Part shown: one piece after another, positions 7,659-15,598 of the stretch | How positions within the stretch are numbered: the stretch's first letter is position 1 | Layout: each line of letters opens with the position of its first letter | Notes under the pieces: model-generated | Seen by the model: the letters and a program-made list of their open reading frames with translations, nothing else | Database searches by the model: none | What the model was told of the DNA's origin: nothing | Translations under genes and position numbers: made by a program | Assembly: GCF_013177635.1 (NCBI RefSeq) | Contig: NZ_CP030944.1 | Coordinates: 1,426,001-1,490,000, forward strand | From: Arcobacter aquimarinus | GTDB lineage: Bacteria; Campylobacterota; Campylobacteria; Campylobacterales; Arcobacteraceae | Length of the DNA stretch: 64,000 bases | Direction of reading: 5' to 3'

Positions 7659-9375
7659 GAAATCTGAATTATTAAGTTTTTTAGATGATACATATTCAAC
7701 AGCTCGTGATAATGGTATTTCAAAATTAGGAGCTTTAAAGCTTACAAGAAAAGAGTATAAAACTTGGGTTAGTGATTTTGCAAGTGAACTAAAAGAGCAA
7801 ATCAAAGTTACAACTTTACTTGATCCTACAAAAACTAAAGAGAGAGTTGAAAAACAAAAAAGTGATTTTCACTATTTTAGAAGGACTTACTTTCCACACT
7901 ACTACAGTTTAGAAGGTAAATCAAAACTTCAAGATGAACTTGAAATTATTTATTACAAGATTATAGATCAATATAAACCTATGGGATTAAAGTTTGCAAT
8001 AGCAGCTCCAAGAGGATTTGGAAAAAGTACAGATGTGTCTATTGCTTTTCCTATTTGGTGTATTGTAAATAACTATAAACATTTTATAACACTTTTTTCA
8101 GATGCTATTGAACTAGCTGAGACTTTAGTTGAAGCAATAAAAGCTGAGTTAGAAGAAAATGAAAGACTTAAACAAGATTTTTCTAATGCTTGTGGAATTG
8201 GTAAAGTTTGGAAAATTGGAGAGATAGTTACCAATAACAATATCAAAGTAAAAGCTTATGGTAGTGGGAAAAGAGTAAGGGGAGTTAAACACGGTACTTT
8301 CAGACCAGACCTTGCCATCATAGATGATTTAGAAAATGATACAAATGTAAGAAGTAGAACTCAAAGAGATAAGCTAGAAGATTGGCTTGATGAAGCAATT
8401 GATAACTTAGGAAGTGTTGATGGTTCTATGGATATTTTATATATAGGAACTATTTTACATAGAGATAGTGTATTAGCTAGAAAACTAAAACTAGCTTTTT
8501 GGCATCCTGTAAAGTTTCGTGCTTTAGTTCAATATCCAAAAAATATAGAGCTTTGGGATGAGTACTCTAAAATCTTTAAATATGAGGGTGTACAAGAAGC
8601 TCATAACTTCTATTTAGAAAATAAAGAGTTAATGGATGAAGGAGCTGTTTTACTTTGGGATGCTGTAAGTTTAGAGTATCTTATGCAAAAAAGAGCATCT
8701 AATAACAAAGCCTTTCAAAAGGAACAACAAAATAATCCAAATAGTGAAAACCAAAAGTTTGACTCAAGCAAGTTTATAAAAATAAGCCATACACAAATGC
8801 CAAAGCTTGATTATATCTATATGGCAGTAGATGCTAAAGGTGATAGTAATCAAGGGGACTTTTGTGGAAGAGTTGCAGGTGGTATAAATCTTACTACTCA
8901 AAAACTTTATCTATTTTATTCAAAACAAAGTCGTATTAAAGGTAAAGCTGTAGTAGATGAAGTAATCAAAGATTTAAAAAGAATGAAAATAGATATGCTA
9001 GGTGGTGATAAAAATGGTGGTTTTTATATGCTTAGAGATTGGATAAAAGATGCTTGTTTTAGAGAAAAGGATTTAAAAAAAATACCTACTTTTAAATTTA
9101 CACACCATTCTCAAAATAAAGAAGACAGAATGGGAGAGCTAGAGTTCCCACTTGATGATGAAGATATTATATTTGTAGGTGATCATCCTGAGTTATTTGC
9201 ACAAATGGATGACTTTCCTGAAGCTGAAAACGATGACTTGCATGACCCACTTCAACAAGTTTATGCCATGAGTAGATTAAGAAGGTTAAAAAAAGATGCA
9301 AATAGTGGTGGAAAAAGAACCAATACAAGAAGTACCAACGCTAGACATAAAAGACCAAACAGGAGAGAAAGATAG
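7645..9375 (+). CDS. terminase large subunit (Mu gp28-like)
   Basis: A 576-residue packaging motor. It has a Walker A motif APRGFGKST (residues 121-129), a Walker B LAIIDDLE (223-230), a coupling motif LYIGTILHR (about 265-273), and a C-terminal RNase H-like nuclease with MAVDAKGD (Asp396) and MLGGDKNGG. All catalytic elements look intact. The start at 7645 has GAGGA upstream inside the small-subunit gene. The C-terminus is unusually basic (KRTNTRSTNARHKRPNRRE), possibly a DNA- or portal-contact tail. Confidence 0.92.
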   Translation: MSLFEKSELLSFLDDTYSTARDNGISKLGALKLTRKEYKTWVSDFASELKEQIKVTTLLDPTKTKERVEKQKSDFHYFRRTYFPHYYSLEGKSKLQDELEIIYYKIIDQYKPMGLKFAIAAPRGFGKSTDVSIAFPIWCIVNNYKHFITLFSDAIELAETLVEAIKAELEENERLKQDFSNACGIGKVWKIGEIVTNNNIKVKAYGSGKRVRGVKHGTFRPDLAIIDDLENDTNVRSRTQRDKLEDWLDEAIDNLGSVDGSMDILYIGTILHRDSVLARKLKLAFWHPVKFRALVQYPKNIELWDEYSKIFKYEGVQEAHNFYLENKELMDEGAVLLWDAVSLEYLMQKRASNNKAFQKEQQNNPNSENQKFDSSKFIKISHTQMPKLDYIYMAVDAKGDSNQGDFCGRVAGGINLTTQKLYLFYSKQSRIKGKAVVDEVIKDLKRMKIDMLGGDKNGGFYMLRDWIKDACFREKDLKKIPTFKFTHHSQNKEDRMGELEFPLDDEDIIFVGDHPELFAQMDDFPEAENDDLHDPLQQVYAMSRLRRLKKDANSGGKRTNTRSTNARHKRPNRRER

Positions 9376-10767
9376 ATGTTTAAAAGCATAAAAAAACTAT
9401 TTGTAAATAATAAACAACAAACAGTAAAAGTAAGAGACCTAACAAGATATAAAGATATTTTAAAACCTCTTTTTGATTTGCCTGTACATAACTCTTGGCT
9501 AGATGATGAAACCATAGATAAAATTATGAGAGATAGTACAGTAATTGCTGCAATTGGAAATAGAAAAGCAAGTACTTTAAAAAAAGAGATACTAATAGAG
9601 TGCGAAAATAGTAACTTCAAAGAGATTTTAGAAGATGCATTTAGCTTTAATGTAATAGATTCTATTTTAGATATACCTTACTATGGTTTTGGAGTATATG
9701 AGATAAATTGGGAATTTGAAAATGGCTTTTTTATTCCAACTCCAGTTGAAAGAAACTACAAAAATTTTATCTTAGATAATGGAAAAATAAAATTTAATAA
9801 TTTAGGATTTAGTGAAGATATACCATTTCACAAAGTTATTGCTGCAACATACAAAGCAAAACCAAATAAGCCTTATGGACAACCTTTAATTCAAACTCTA
9901 TTTTGGTTAGTTGAGTTTAAAAATGCTTCACTTCAATTTTGGGTAGAACTACTTGAAAGATTTGGAACTCCTTGGGTAATAGGTAAAACTGAAGGTGATA
10001 AAAATGCTTTGGCTGAAGAGATATACAATATGCTTGGTGGTGATGGAGCAGTAATAGACACAGAAGATGATATAAAAATAGAAACTGCAAAAGATGGTGG
10101 AAACTTCAAAGAGTTAGTTGAATATATAGACAATCAAATAAGAGAGGTAATCTTAGGAGGAAACTTAACTGCAAATGTACAGGGTGGTTCTTTAGCAGCT
10201 GCAAACGTGCACAATGAAGTAAGGGAAGATTTAGCTCAAGCTGATGAAAACATAGTAAATCAAATAATAAGAGAGCTTATTTGGATTTTTCAAGAATTTA
10301 ATAAAACAACAACTGTTATAAAAGGTAAATTAAAAGATAAAGATGACCCAAACAAAGAGTTAGCGGATAGAGATAAAATAATATACGATATGGGATATAA
10401 GCCTACAAAAGAGTATATAGAAACAACTTATAATATCAAAGTTACTGAAATAGAACAAAAGAATAATAGTTTAATAGCCAATAGTAACATTTCAAGAGCA
10501 AATCCAATTATTTTAAATAATCTTCCTCAAGATGAGTTAGAAAGAAACTTAAATAATATAGATTTCTCACATCTAGCACTTACATTTCAAAAGCAAATTT
10601 CAGAAATAATAAATAAAAGTGAAAGCTATGACGAAATACTGGATAATCTTTTTAAAGCTTATCCTACTTTTAACACAAAAGAGCTAGAAGATAGTTTATA
10701 TAAATATCTAGCAAATGCTTCGCTTTTAGGAGTTGCTTCAATAGAGGATGAAAATCCAAATGGTTAA
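9376..10767 (+). CDS. portal protein (Mu gp29 / DUF935 family)
   Basis: A 463-residue portal subunit. The segment IDKIMRDSTVIAAIGNRKASTLKKEILIECE, the central PYGQPLIQTLFWLVEFKNASLQFWVELLERFGTPWVIGK and LGGNLTANVQGGSLAAANVHNEVREDLAQADENIVNQ are the hallmarks of the DUF935 group of transposable phages. It starts directly at the terminase stop (TAGATG). It forms the dodecameric ring at the packaging vertex. Length is close to Mu gp29. Confidence 0.9.
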   Translation: MFKSIKKLFVNNKQQTVKVRDLTRYKDILKPLFDLPVHNSWLDDETIDKIMRDSTVIAAIGNRKASTLKKEILIECENSNFKEILEDAFSFNVIDSILDIPYYGFGVYEINWEFENGFFIPTPVERNYKNFILDNGKIKFNNLGFSEDIPFHKVIAATYKAKPNKPYGQPLIQTLFWLVEFKNASLQFWVELLERFGTPWVIGKTEGDKNALAEEIYNMLGGDGAVIDTEDDIKIETAKDGGNFKELVEYIDNQIREVILGGNLTANVQGGSLAAANVHNEVREDLAQADENIVNQIIRELIWIFQEFNKTTTVIKGKLKDKDDPNKELADRDKIIYDMGYKPTKEYIETTYNIKVTEIEQKNNSLIANSNISRANPIILNNLPQDELERNLNNIDFSHLALTFQKQISEIINKSESYDEILDNLFKAYPTFNTKELEDSLYKYLANASLLGVASIEDENPNG

Positions 10768-11935
10768 ACTAGATTTTCAAAAGACTCCACAAAGTATAGT
10801 AGATAGTCTAAAAGATAAACAACTCACACTTACTTATAATCACGATGAACTTTTAAAAGAGGCTCATAATAAAGCTTTTACAGTTGCAAAAGTTACTAGA
10901 ATGGATTTACTAAATGATATTCATAGTTCACTAGCAGATGCCATAAAAAGTGGGAAAAACTTTGAAGCTTGGAAAAAAGAGATTATACCAACTTTAGAAA
11001 AAAAAGGCTGGTGGGGAACAAAAGAGATAGCAGACCCAAAAACAGGTGAAATAAAAAAAGTAGTCATAAACTCAAATAGACTTAAAAAAATTTATACTAT
11101 AAATACAAGAGTAGCATATCAAAAACACAGATATGAACAGATGATGAAATTACCTTTATCAACATATTGGATGTATAGATGTTCTTTTTTAGAAAATTCA
11201 AGGGAAAGCCACAAGGCTATGCATGGAACTGTATTCCATAGAGACCATGAGTTTTGGGAAGAGAATTACCCACCAAATGATTATATATGTTTTTGTACAG
11301 TAACAGCTCATAGCGAAAGTGATTTAAAAAGAAGAGGATTGACTCCTACTCAAGGTCAAGTACAAAGTATAGCTTCAAAAGATTGGGCTTATAATGTAGG
11401 TAAAAATACAAACCTTACAGGATTAAAAAAGATAAATTTAGATGATTCTTTAAATAAGCTACCAAATATTTTAAGTGCAAAAAATAAAGCTTTAGAAAAC
11501 ATAAGTGAAGCTGAACTAAAAAATAGGTTTTATAAAACTCTAGGAGCAAAAGAAAACTCTTATTTTATAGACAAAACAAATGACCCAATATTTGTAAATG
11601 ATGATTTCTTTAAAAACAAAGAGATTGTTAAACTATTTAAAAAAAGCAGAAACCTTTTTATAGCTGAACTTGCAAATACTCTAAAAGACCCTGATGAAAT
11701 ATATCTTGAGTTTGAAAAATTAAGAGATACAAACGATAAATATATAGATGAAGATAGTAGAGTTGTAAAAAAGTTTATGAAGTATTATAAAACTGAAGCT
11801 GGAGCAAAAAAAGCTTTGATGGTATTAGTTGAGTATTTAAAAGACAAAACTGTAGGATTAAGTGCTTATTACATAGATAGTTCGGGAACTGTTGAAAATA
11901 AAAGAGTTGAGAAGTTAATTTATCAAAAGGATTAA
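10748..11935 (+). CDS. MuF head protein fused to a predicted PBECR-type nuclease toxin
   Basis: A 395-residue protein. Residues about 30-190 are the MuF minor-head domain: TRVAYQKHRYEQM, SRESHKAMHGTVFHRD and PPNDYICFCTV with the CxC pair C181/C183. Residues about 255-395 form a second domain (LGAKENSYFIDKTNDPI, TLKDPDEIYLE at 311-321, late KKALMVLVEY) that resembles the PBECR2 nuclease-toxin domain known at MuF C-termini. It overlaps the portal gene. ATG 10760 (codon 5) is a possible alternative start. The MuF assignment is strong; the toxin domain is by pattern only. No immunity gene is obvious next to it. Confidence 0.82.
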   Translation: MKIQMVKLDFQKTPQSIVDSLKDKQLTLTYNHDELLKEAHNKAFTVAKVTRMDLLNDIHSSLADAIKSGKNFEAWKKEIIPTLEKKGWWGTKEIADPKTGEIKKVVINSNRLKKIYTINTRVAYQKHRYEQMMKLPLSTYWMYRCSFLENSRESHKAMHGTVFHRDHEFWEENYPPNDYICFCTVTAHSESDLKRRGLTPTQGQVQSIASKDWAYNVGKNTNLTGLKKINLDDSLNKLPNILSAKNKALENISEAELKNRFYKTLGAKENSYFIDKTNDPIFVNDDFFKNKEIVKLFKKSRNLFIAELANTLKDPDEIYLEFEKLRDTNDKYIDEDSRVVKKFMKYYKTEAGAKKALMVLVEYLKDKTVGLSAYYIDSSGTVENKRVEKLIYQKD

Positions 11936-11945
11936 AGTAAGTTTA

Positions 11946-11995
11946 GGGTTAAGTTTTCGCATGGCAGAGCTTACATTGCCGTATTATCTTAACTC
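11946..11995. other. nested inverted repeat between the MuF and gpG genes
   Basis: GGGTTAAG (11946-11953) pairs with CTTAACTC (11988-11995) with one G-T pair, and inside it GGCA (11963-11966) pairs with TGCC (11977-11980). There is no clear T run directly after it. A 14-codon ORF (MAELTLPYYLNSSF) starts at 11961 inside the element and uses codons (CCG, TCC, AAC) uncommon here. It may be an RNA structure or leader peptide. The function is unknown. Confidence 0.4.
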
Positions 11996-12034
11996 ATCCT
12001 TTTAATACCAAATTGTACCACAGGAGTATAAAAA

Positions 12035-12532
12035 ATGCAAGTAATACTAAAAATAGAAAACATAGAAGCTGTAAAGAAAAAACTAGAAAATATCCAAGAC
12101 AATATAACAGATACAGCTCCACTTATGAGTGAAATTTCAAACTATCTATATACCATTGCAAAAGATAGTTTTGATGATGAAAAAGATCCAAGAGGACATA
12201 CATGGACTCCACTAGCTAACTCAACTTTAGCAAACAAAAAAAGATATGGTAAATCAAGTAATATTTTATGGTATGACGGAGGTATGCAAGGAAATCTTAT
12301 AGAAGAATCTGATAATGATAGTGCAAGAGTTGGAATAACTACTGTAAATGAAGATGACTACTTCTATCCAATGGTTCATCAATTTGGAGCAAATAATGCT
12401 GGAAGAAATAAAAAGACTAAAATAGCACAAAGGAGTTTTATGCCAATAACTCAAGATGGCGTATTATATGTTAAAACAAGCAATAAAATAGAAGAGATAG
12501 CAATAGAATTTATAGAAAGTGGTTTAAAATAA
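12035..12532 (+). CDS. virion morphogenesis protein (Mu gpG-like / tail completion)
   Basis: A 165-residue protein of the gpG/phage_tail_S family. Signatures are the FDDEKDPRGHTWTPLANSTL segment (about residues 46-65), LWYDGGMQGNL and a late VHQFGANN ... RSFMPIT. It joins head to tail. The ATG has a CAGGAG site. It ends the rightward late block, converging on the Mor-family gene, with which it overlaps by 9 bases. Confidence 0.87.
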   Translation: MQVILKIENIEAVKKKLENIQDNITDTAPLMSEISNYLYTIAKDSFDDEKDPRGHTWTPLANSTLANKKRYGKSSNILWYDGGMQGNLIEESDNDSARVGITTVNEDDYFYPMVHQFGANNAGRNKKTKIAQRSFMPITQDGVLYVKTSNKIEEIAIEFIESGLK

Positions 12533-12799
12533 AGATGGCTCACGAAGAGGTTTTGTGATAAATAGTATTTGGGCTTCACTAAGTCCATACTGTTTTGCAA
12601 GTTTTTTAGATAGTCTTTTTTCACCTAATCTTCTTTTATACTCTTCACAAATCTCATCATTTCTAAAAGTTGTTTTATAAGATGGAATGTATAGACTTGA
12701 ACCACCATGTTCTTTTATAACATCAGAAATTGTAACATCAGGACTCTTTATAAAGTTAAATAAATCTTCAAACAAATCAAAATTTGTAACTGCTGCCAT
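12524..12799 (-). CDS. Mor-family transcription activator
   Basis: A 91-residue activator of the Mu Mor/C family. The signature GGSSLYIPSYKTTFRNDEICEEYK (about residues 31-54) covers the short beta strand used for dimer and DNA contact, followed by the HTH KRLSKKLAKQYGLSEAQILFITK. In Mu, Mor turns on the C gene and C turns on late genes; only one such gene is visible here, so it may do both. It is the last gene of the early strand and appears to have its own promoter. It overlaps the gpG end. Confidence 0.9.
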   Translation of the reverse strand: MAAVTNFDLFEDLFNFIKSPDVTISDVIKEHGGSSLYIPSYKTTFRNDEICEEYKRRLGEKRLSKKLAKQYGLSEAQILFITKPLREPSLF

Positions 12800-12823
12800 T
12801 TTTAACCTCCATAAAAATAATGG

Positions 12824-12852
12824 ATTATACCCAAATAAATAACATTATGCAA
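12824..12852 (-). promoter_or_regulatory. putative promoter of the Mor-family gene
   Basis: On the minus strand TTGCAT (12852-12847) and TATAAT (12829-12824) are 17 bases apart, upstream of a GGAGG ribosome site. Just upstream, the direct repeats GAAATACTTAT (12878-12888) and GAAATATACTTAT (12908-12920) are about three helical turns apart and could be protein-binding sites. Confidence 0.5.
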
Positions 12853-12941
12853 TAAATAAGATATATTATTTCTATTTGAAATACTTATAAAATATTTATT
12901 ACAATATGAAATATACTTATGTAATAGTGTTGTTTTTCTTT

Positions 12942-13319
12942 TTATCTCATGTTTTCTAAAGCTACAATAACTTTTGTAGCATCATTCTTTGTTAAAGTAA
13001 TCATCTCTTTTTTTACTATCTTTGAAACAAAACTATTTAAGGCATTTTGACTTTTATCTTTAGCTTTTAAATACCAAGTATCATATATCTTTTTTAGTTG
13101 AGCTTCAGTAGGTTTTGAAAAAGGAATATCACTTACATTTCTATTGCAAAAATCTAAAAGTAGTTTTAGTTCATCTATACTTAGCTTAGTTGTACTATCA
13201 ACTCCAAAGCGAGAGAGCATAAATTCTTTTCGAACTTCATCATCTATAAAAACATTATGTTTAGCTATTTGAATCTTTTGAATAAGGCTTTTTTTATAAG
13301 ATTGTTGTTTGTTTGTCAT
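12942..13319 (-). CDS. GemA / Mu gp16-like regulatory protein (DUF1018)
   Basis: A 125-residue basic protein of the gp16/GemA group. It starts with a lysine-rich helix, then LIQKIQIAKHNVFIDDEVRKEFM with RFGVDSTTKLSIDELKLLLDFC, the family core. GemA of Mu modulates host gene expression and DNA supercoiling; the exact role here is not shown by sequence. It lies between the AAA ATPase and the Mor-family gene, as in other transposable phages. AAAGGA precedes the ATG. The upstream gap holds the iteron-like repeats. Confidence 0.78.
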   Translation of the reverse strand: MTNKQQSYKKSLIQKIQIAKHNVFIDDEVRKEFMLSRFGVDSTTKLSIDELKLLLDFCNRNVSDIPFSKPTEAQLKKIYDTWYLKAKDKSQNALNSFVSKIVKKEMITLTKNDATKVIVALENMR

Positions 13320-13334
13320 AGTTTTTCCTTTTTC

Positions 13335-13415
13335 TATACAACCTTTACAACCTATACAACCCCTATAATATAAGCCTTTGTTTGTGGTAGTTGTAGTGGT
13401 TGTAGCGGTTGCATT
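13335..13415. repeat. inverted array of 9-bp iteron-like repeats (3 + 3)
   Basis: Three tandem 9-mers TATACAACC, TTTACAACC, TATACAACC occupy 13335-13361. After an AT-rich centre with TATAAT (13364-13369), three 9-mers in the opposite orientation (cores AGTTGTA, GGTTGTA, GGTTGCA) occupy 13389-13415, the last reaching into the ATPase stop. In RNA the two halves could pair. TTTACAACC recurs exactly at 24266-24274 in the prophage-end cluster. Confidence 0.75.
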
Positions 13416-14322
13416 AAATTAAAGTATAAGTTATAGGTTTACCTTTTTTTTCTTGGTATTTACTCCAAAACTTATCAGTAAACTTATCCAAAGTATCCCT
13501 TGCCGTTTTATCTGTTTTTTCATATCCGATTTGATTTAAAAGTTCAGTTTGTCCTAATCCATCAGGATTTTTCTTTAATATCTCTTTTGCTTTTCTTACA
13601 AAATTTTCTTCATATTCACTCATGGTGGCATAAACTTCATCCAGTTTTGAGAGTTCTAAAGTTTTGGTACTTACACTAACTCCAATATCTTTTACAAGGT
13701 TCCGTGAGTGTGTTACATTTAACATCAAATGTAGCATATTTTCTTCTCTAGCTTTTTGAATCATTTCATAAACATTATCGGGAGAGTTTATAAATACTTG
13801 AACTCCTGATATTGTACTTCCTGATTTTGTTGCATGATGCATTATGATAACAGTTGCACCTGCATCTCTTATTCTCATAATAATCTTCATAAATTCTTCA
13901 GATTGACTTTTACTATCTGTATCTACAAAATCCTTTGTAGTTTCAAATACAAAAGTTACATCTTTATAATTATCTCTCTTTGCCTCCTCATCTATTTGTC
14001 TTAAGTAGTCAATAGGAGAGCAGCTAATCTTTGCACGACTAACATATTCAACTTTGGGATGATTTATTAATTTATCATCTATTTTTCTCTCAGCTAAAGA
14101 GCTAAGTCCATTATCCATGTCTACATAGATAATTCTTCTTATGTCGTTTCTTTTTGCTAAAGTTGTAGTAATTCCATATCCAAGCCATGTTTTACCTTGT
14201 TTAGGTGGAGAATATATCAGAGATACACTATTAGAGTATAAAAAATCTTTAATATATTCTACTTTTTCACCCAAAGAAAAATCTTCTTTAACTAAAGTAT
14301 TTCCTTTTAAAAAATTAAACAT
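13414..14322 (-). CDS. RecA-fold AAA ATPase (RepA-like)
   Basis: An ATPase of 302 residues from the ATG at 14322. SLIYSPPKQGKTWLGYG (about residues 35-51) is the Walker A, IIYVDMDNG and VTFVFETTKDF match Walker B-type strands, and IIMHHATKSGSTISGVQVFINSPDNV matches the sensor/loop region of the RepA/AAA_25 hexameric ATPase group. The C-terminal ~65 residues look like a winged helix. A GTG at 14331 is an alternative start. It may help phage replication; Mu itself has no clear counterpart. It lies just before the iteron-like array. Confidence 0.75.
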   Translation of the reverse strand: MFNFLKGNTLVKEDFSLGEKVEYIKDFLYSNSVSLIYSPPKQGKTWLGYGITTTLAKRNDIRRIIYVDMDNGLSSLAERKIDDKLINHPKVEYVSRAKISCSPIDYLRQIDEEAKRDNYKDVTFVFETTKDFVDTDSKSQSEEFMKIIMRIRDAGATVIIMHHATKSGSTISGVQVFINSPDNVYEMIQKAREENMLHLMLNVTHSRNLVKDIGVSVSTKTLELSKLDEVYATMSEYEENFVRKAKEILKKNPDGLGQTELLNQIGYEKTDKTARDTLDKFTDKFWSKYQEKKGKPITYTLI

Positions 14323-14626
14323 TTTTATCACTCACTTTCTCTAATTTCTCTTTTAACCATTTTTCTAATTTTGCTTTATCATCAGAACTTACTCTCTCAA
14401 GCAAAATATCAAAGTCATGTTTTTGATTAGTTCTTCCATATTTAAACTCCCAAAATAAGACTTTTAAAAGCCATTTTAGAAGTTCGTCTTCTTTTGCATC
14501 TTTTGTAATAGAGTTAAAATAGTTCATAAACTCATCAACTTTATCATAGGTGCAAATATGTACTTGCATTCTCTTATAAGCTTCATCTAGTTTTTTATTT
14601 CCTGTATCAACTGTTAGTATGTTCAT
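14315..14626 (-). CDS. unknown early phage protein
   Basis: A 103-residue protein from ATG 14626 (MNILTVDTGNKKLDEAY), chosen because AGGAG lies upstream; a longer frame reaches 14668 without a ribosome site. It is mostly helical and charged, with WLLKVLFWEFKYGRTNQKHDF in the middle and a lysine-rich end. No family is recognised. It overlaps the ATPase by 8 bases and the upstream coiled-coil gene by 20, so it is translated within the early operon. Confidence 0.6.
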   Translation of the reverse strand: MNILTVDTGNKKLDEAYKRMQVHICTYDKVDEFMNYFNSITKDAKEDELLKWLLKVLFWEFKYGRTNQKHDFDILLERVSSDDKAKLEKWLKEKLEKVSDKNV

Positions 14627-14819
14627 TTTTCTTTCTCTCCTCGTAATACCATCTTTGAAATTTCTCAAGTTCTAACTCTAAATGTTTATTTGAACTCTTA
14701 ATTTTTCTAAGTTCATTTTGTGTATCTTTAACTCTAAACTCTGCTTTTAGCCACATATCATAAAGTTCTTCTTTTGTAATTGTTTTAAGAAATTCTTCTT
14801 TTTCTATAATCTCACCCAT
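14607..14819 (-). CDS. small coiled-coil early protein
   Basis: A 70-residue, strongly charged protein (EELYDMWLKAEFRVKDTQNE, SNKHLELELEKFQRWYYEER) that is predicted helical or coiled-coil over most of its length. It could bind a partner ATPase or DNA-associated protein, but no family is recognised. A hairpin (14844-14869) lies in its leader. It belongs to the early operon. Confidence 0.6.
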   Translation of the reverse strand: MGEIIEKEEFLKTITKEELYDMWLKAEFRVKDTQNELRKIKSSNKHLELELEKFQRWYYEERKKNEHTNS

Positions 14820-14843
14820 CTTTACTCCTACTTAATAATCTCA

Positions 14844-14869
14844 ATAGAACAGCTCGTAAGCTGCTCTAT
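14844..14869. other. hairpin in the early operon
   Basis: ATAGAACAGCT (14844-14854) and AGCTGCTCTAT (14859-14869) pair over 11 bases with one mismatch or G-T pair and a four-base loop. No T run follows on either strand. It lies between the 36- and 70-residue genes and may affect RNA processing or translation. Confidence 0.6.
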
Positions 14870-14881
14870 GAAACTACTCCC

Positions 14882-14992
14882 TCATCTTGACGAGTAATCT
14901 TTCACAACAGTAAAACCATTGTCTTTCAACTCTTTCAGGGCTTCTTGCTCTTTTTCTTTATATTTTTTATTCTCGTCAGATTGGGGTATCAT
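14882..14992 (-). CDS. 36-residue early protein
   Basis: A short ORF starting MIPQSDENKKYKEKEQEALK and ending DYSSR. It overlaps the upstream gene by ATGA, supporting real translation. The protein is charged and helical at the N-terminus, with a small NGFTVVKDY end. No function is recognised. The hairpin at 14844-14869 lies just downstream. Confidence 0.55.
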   Translation of the reverse strand: MIPQSDENKKYKEKEQEALKELKDNGFTVVKDYSSR

Positions 14993-15309
14993 TCTCTACC
15001 ATCCGACGAATATCCAAAAGCTTTATAATTCACTGCAAGTTTCTTATTACTATCATTTCCTGCATAATCTTTAAATCCTTCATTCATTTCTTTTTTATGT
15101 ATCTCTTTAGCAAGACTAATGTCAGAATCTAAAAAACTATTAGTTTCATTAATATCAAACCAATCAACAGCTTGATTTAATACCTCTTCAACTGTATCAC
15201 CTGTAAAAACTACAACTTCATCAAGGACAAGTCTATACTTGCCTTTTTTACACTGTAAATTAAAGTTATTGGAATTTTCTTTTAAAATTTCAAATAGTTC
15301 TTCTATCAT
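14989..15309 (-). CDS. unknown early phage protein
   Basis: A 106-residue protein beginning MIEELFEILKENSNNF. The ATG at 15309 is chosen because AGGAGG is 7 bases upstream and because it overlaps the preceding gene's stop as TAATG; the ATG two codons earlier sits too close to the ribosome site. The first half resembles a small alpha/beta fold (GKYRLVLDEVVVFTGDTVEEVLNQAVDWF). It looks like a phage accessory protein with no assigned role. Confidence 0.6.
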   Translation of the reverse strand: MIEELFEILKENSNNFNLQCKKGKYRLVLDEVVVFTGDTVEEVLNQAVDWFDINETNSFLDSDISLAKEIHKKEMNEGFKDYAGNDSNKKLAVNYKAFGYSSDGRE

Positions 15310-15485
15310 TACCATTCCTCCTCACTATCATCCTCCTCTGACATCTCAAAATCAGGACAATCTCTTATTTCATCATCTAGATAATTTCCATAAGCCTTAC
15401 ATTCAAAAGTTCCATCTGTATAATCACTTCCTTTATATTTACAGTTGAAGCAACAGTTTGTTGCTATTCTTATCATAGTTCCCAT
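15309..15485 (-). CDS. 58-residue cysteine-containing early protein
   Basis: A short ORF starting MGTMIRIATNCCFNCKYKG with cysteines in NCCFNC, FECKAYG and IRDCPDFE, suggesting a small zinc ribbon, then an acidic tail (SEEDDSEEEW). GAGG lies 7 bases upstream of ATG 15485; its start overlaps the end of the 41-residue gene and its stop overlaps the next start (TAATG). Function is unknown. Confidence 0.62.
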   Translation of the reverse strand: MGTMIRIATNCCFNCKYKGSDYTDGTFECKAYGNYLDDEIRDCPDFEMSEEDDSEEEW

Positions 15486-15598
15486 CTTTTAACCTCTTCA
15501 AGCTTTCTATACGCAGCAGGGAAGATAAACTTCTTGTTTATATCTGCTTCCTCTGCTCTTTCTCTTTCTTCCCAATAATATGCTTCTTGTGGATTCAT
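15473..15598 (-). CDS. 41-residue early protein
   Basis: A short ORF starting MNPQEAYYWEERERAEEAD and ending EEVKRWEL. It overlaps the endolysin stop by ATGA and the next gene by 13 bases. The peptide is charged and helical. No family is recognised. The chained overlaps, not similarity, are the evidence that it is translated. Confidence 0.55.
   Translation of the reverse strand: MNPQEAYYWEERERAEEADINKKFIFPAAYRKLEEVKRWEL

Noticed and set aside
13320-13413. CRISPR-like array at the 9-bp repeats
   Set aside because: Repeats are too short, without spacers, and inverted halves; no cas genes are present.
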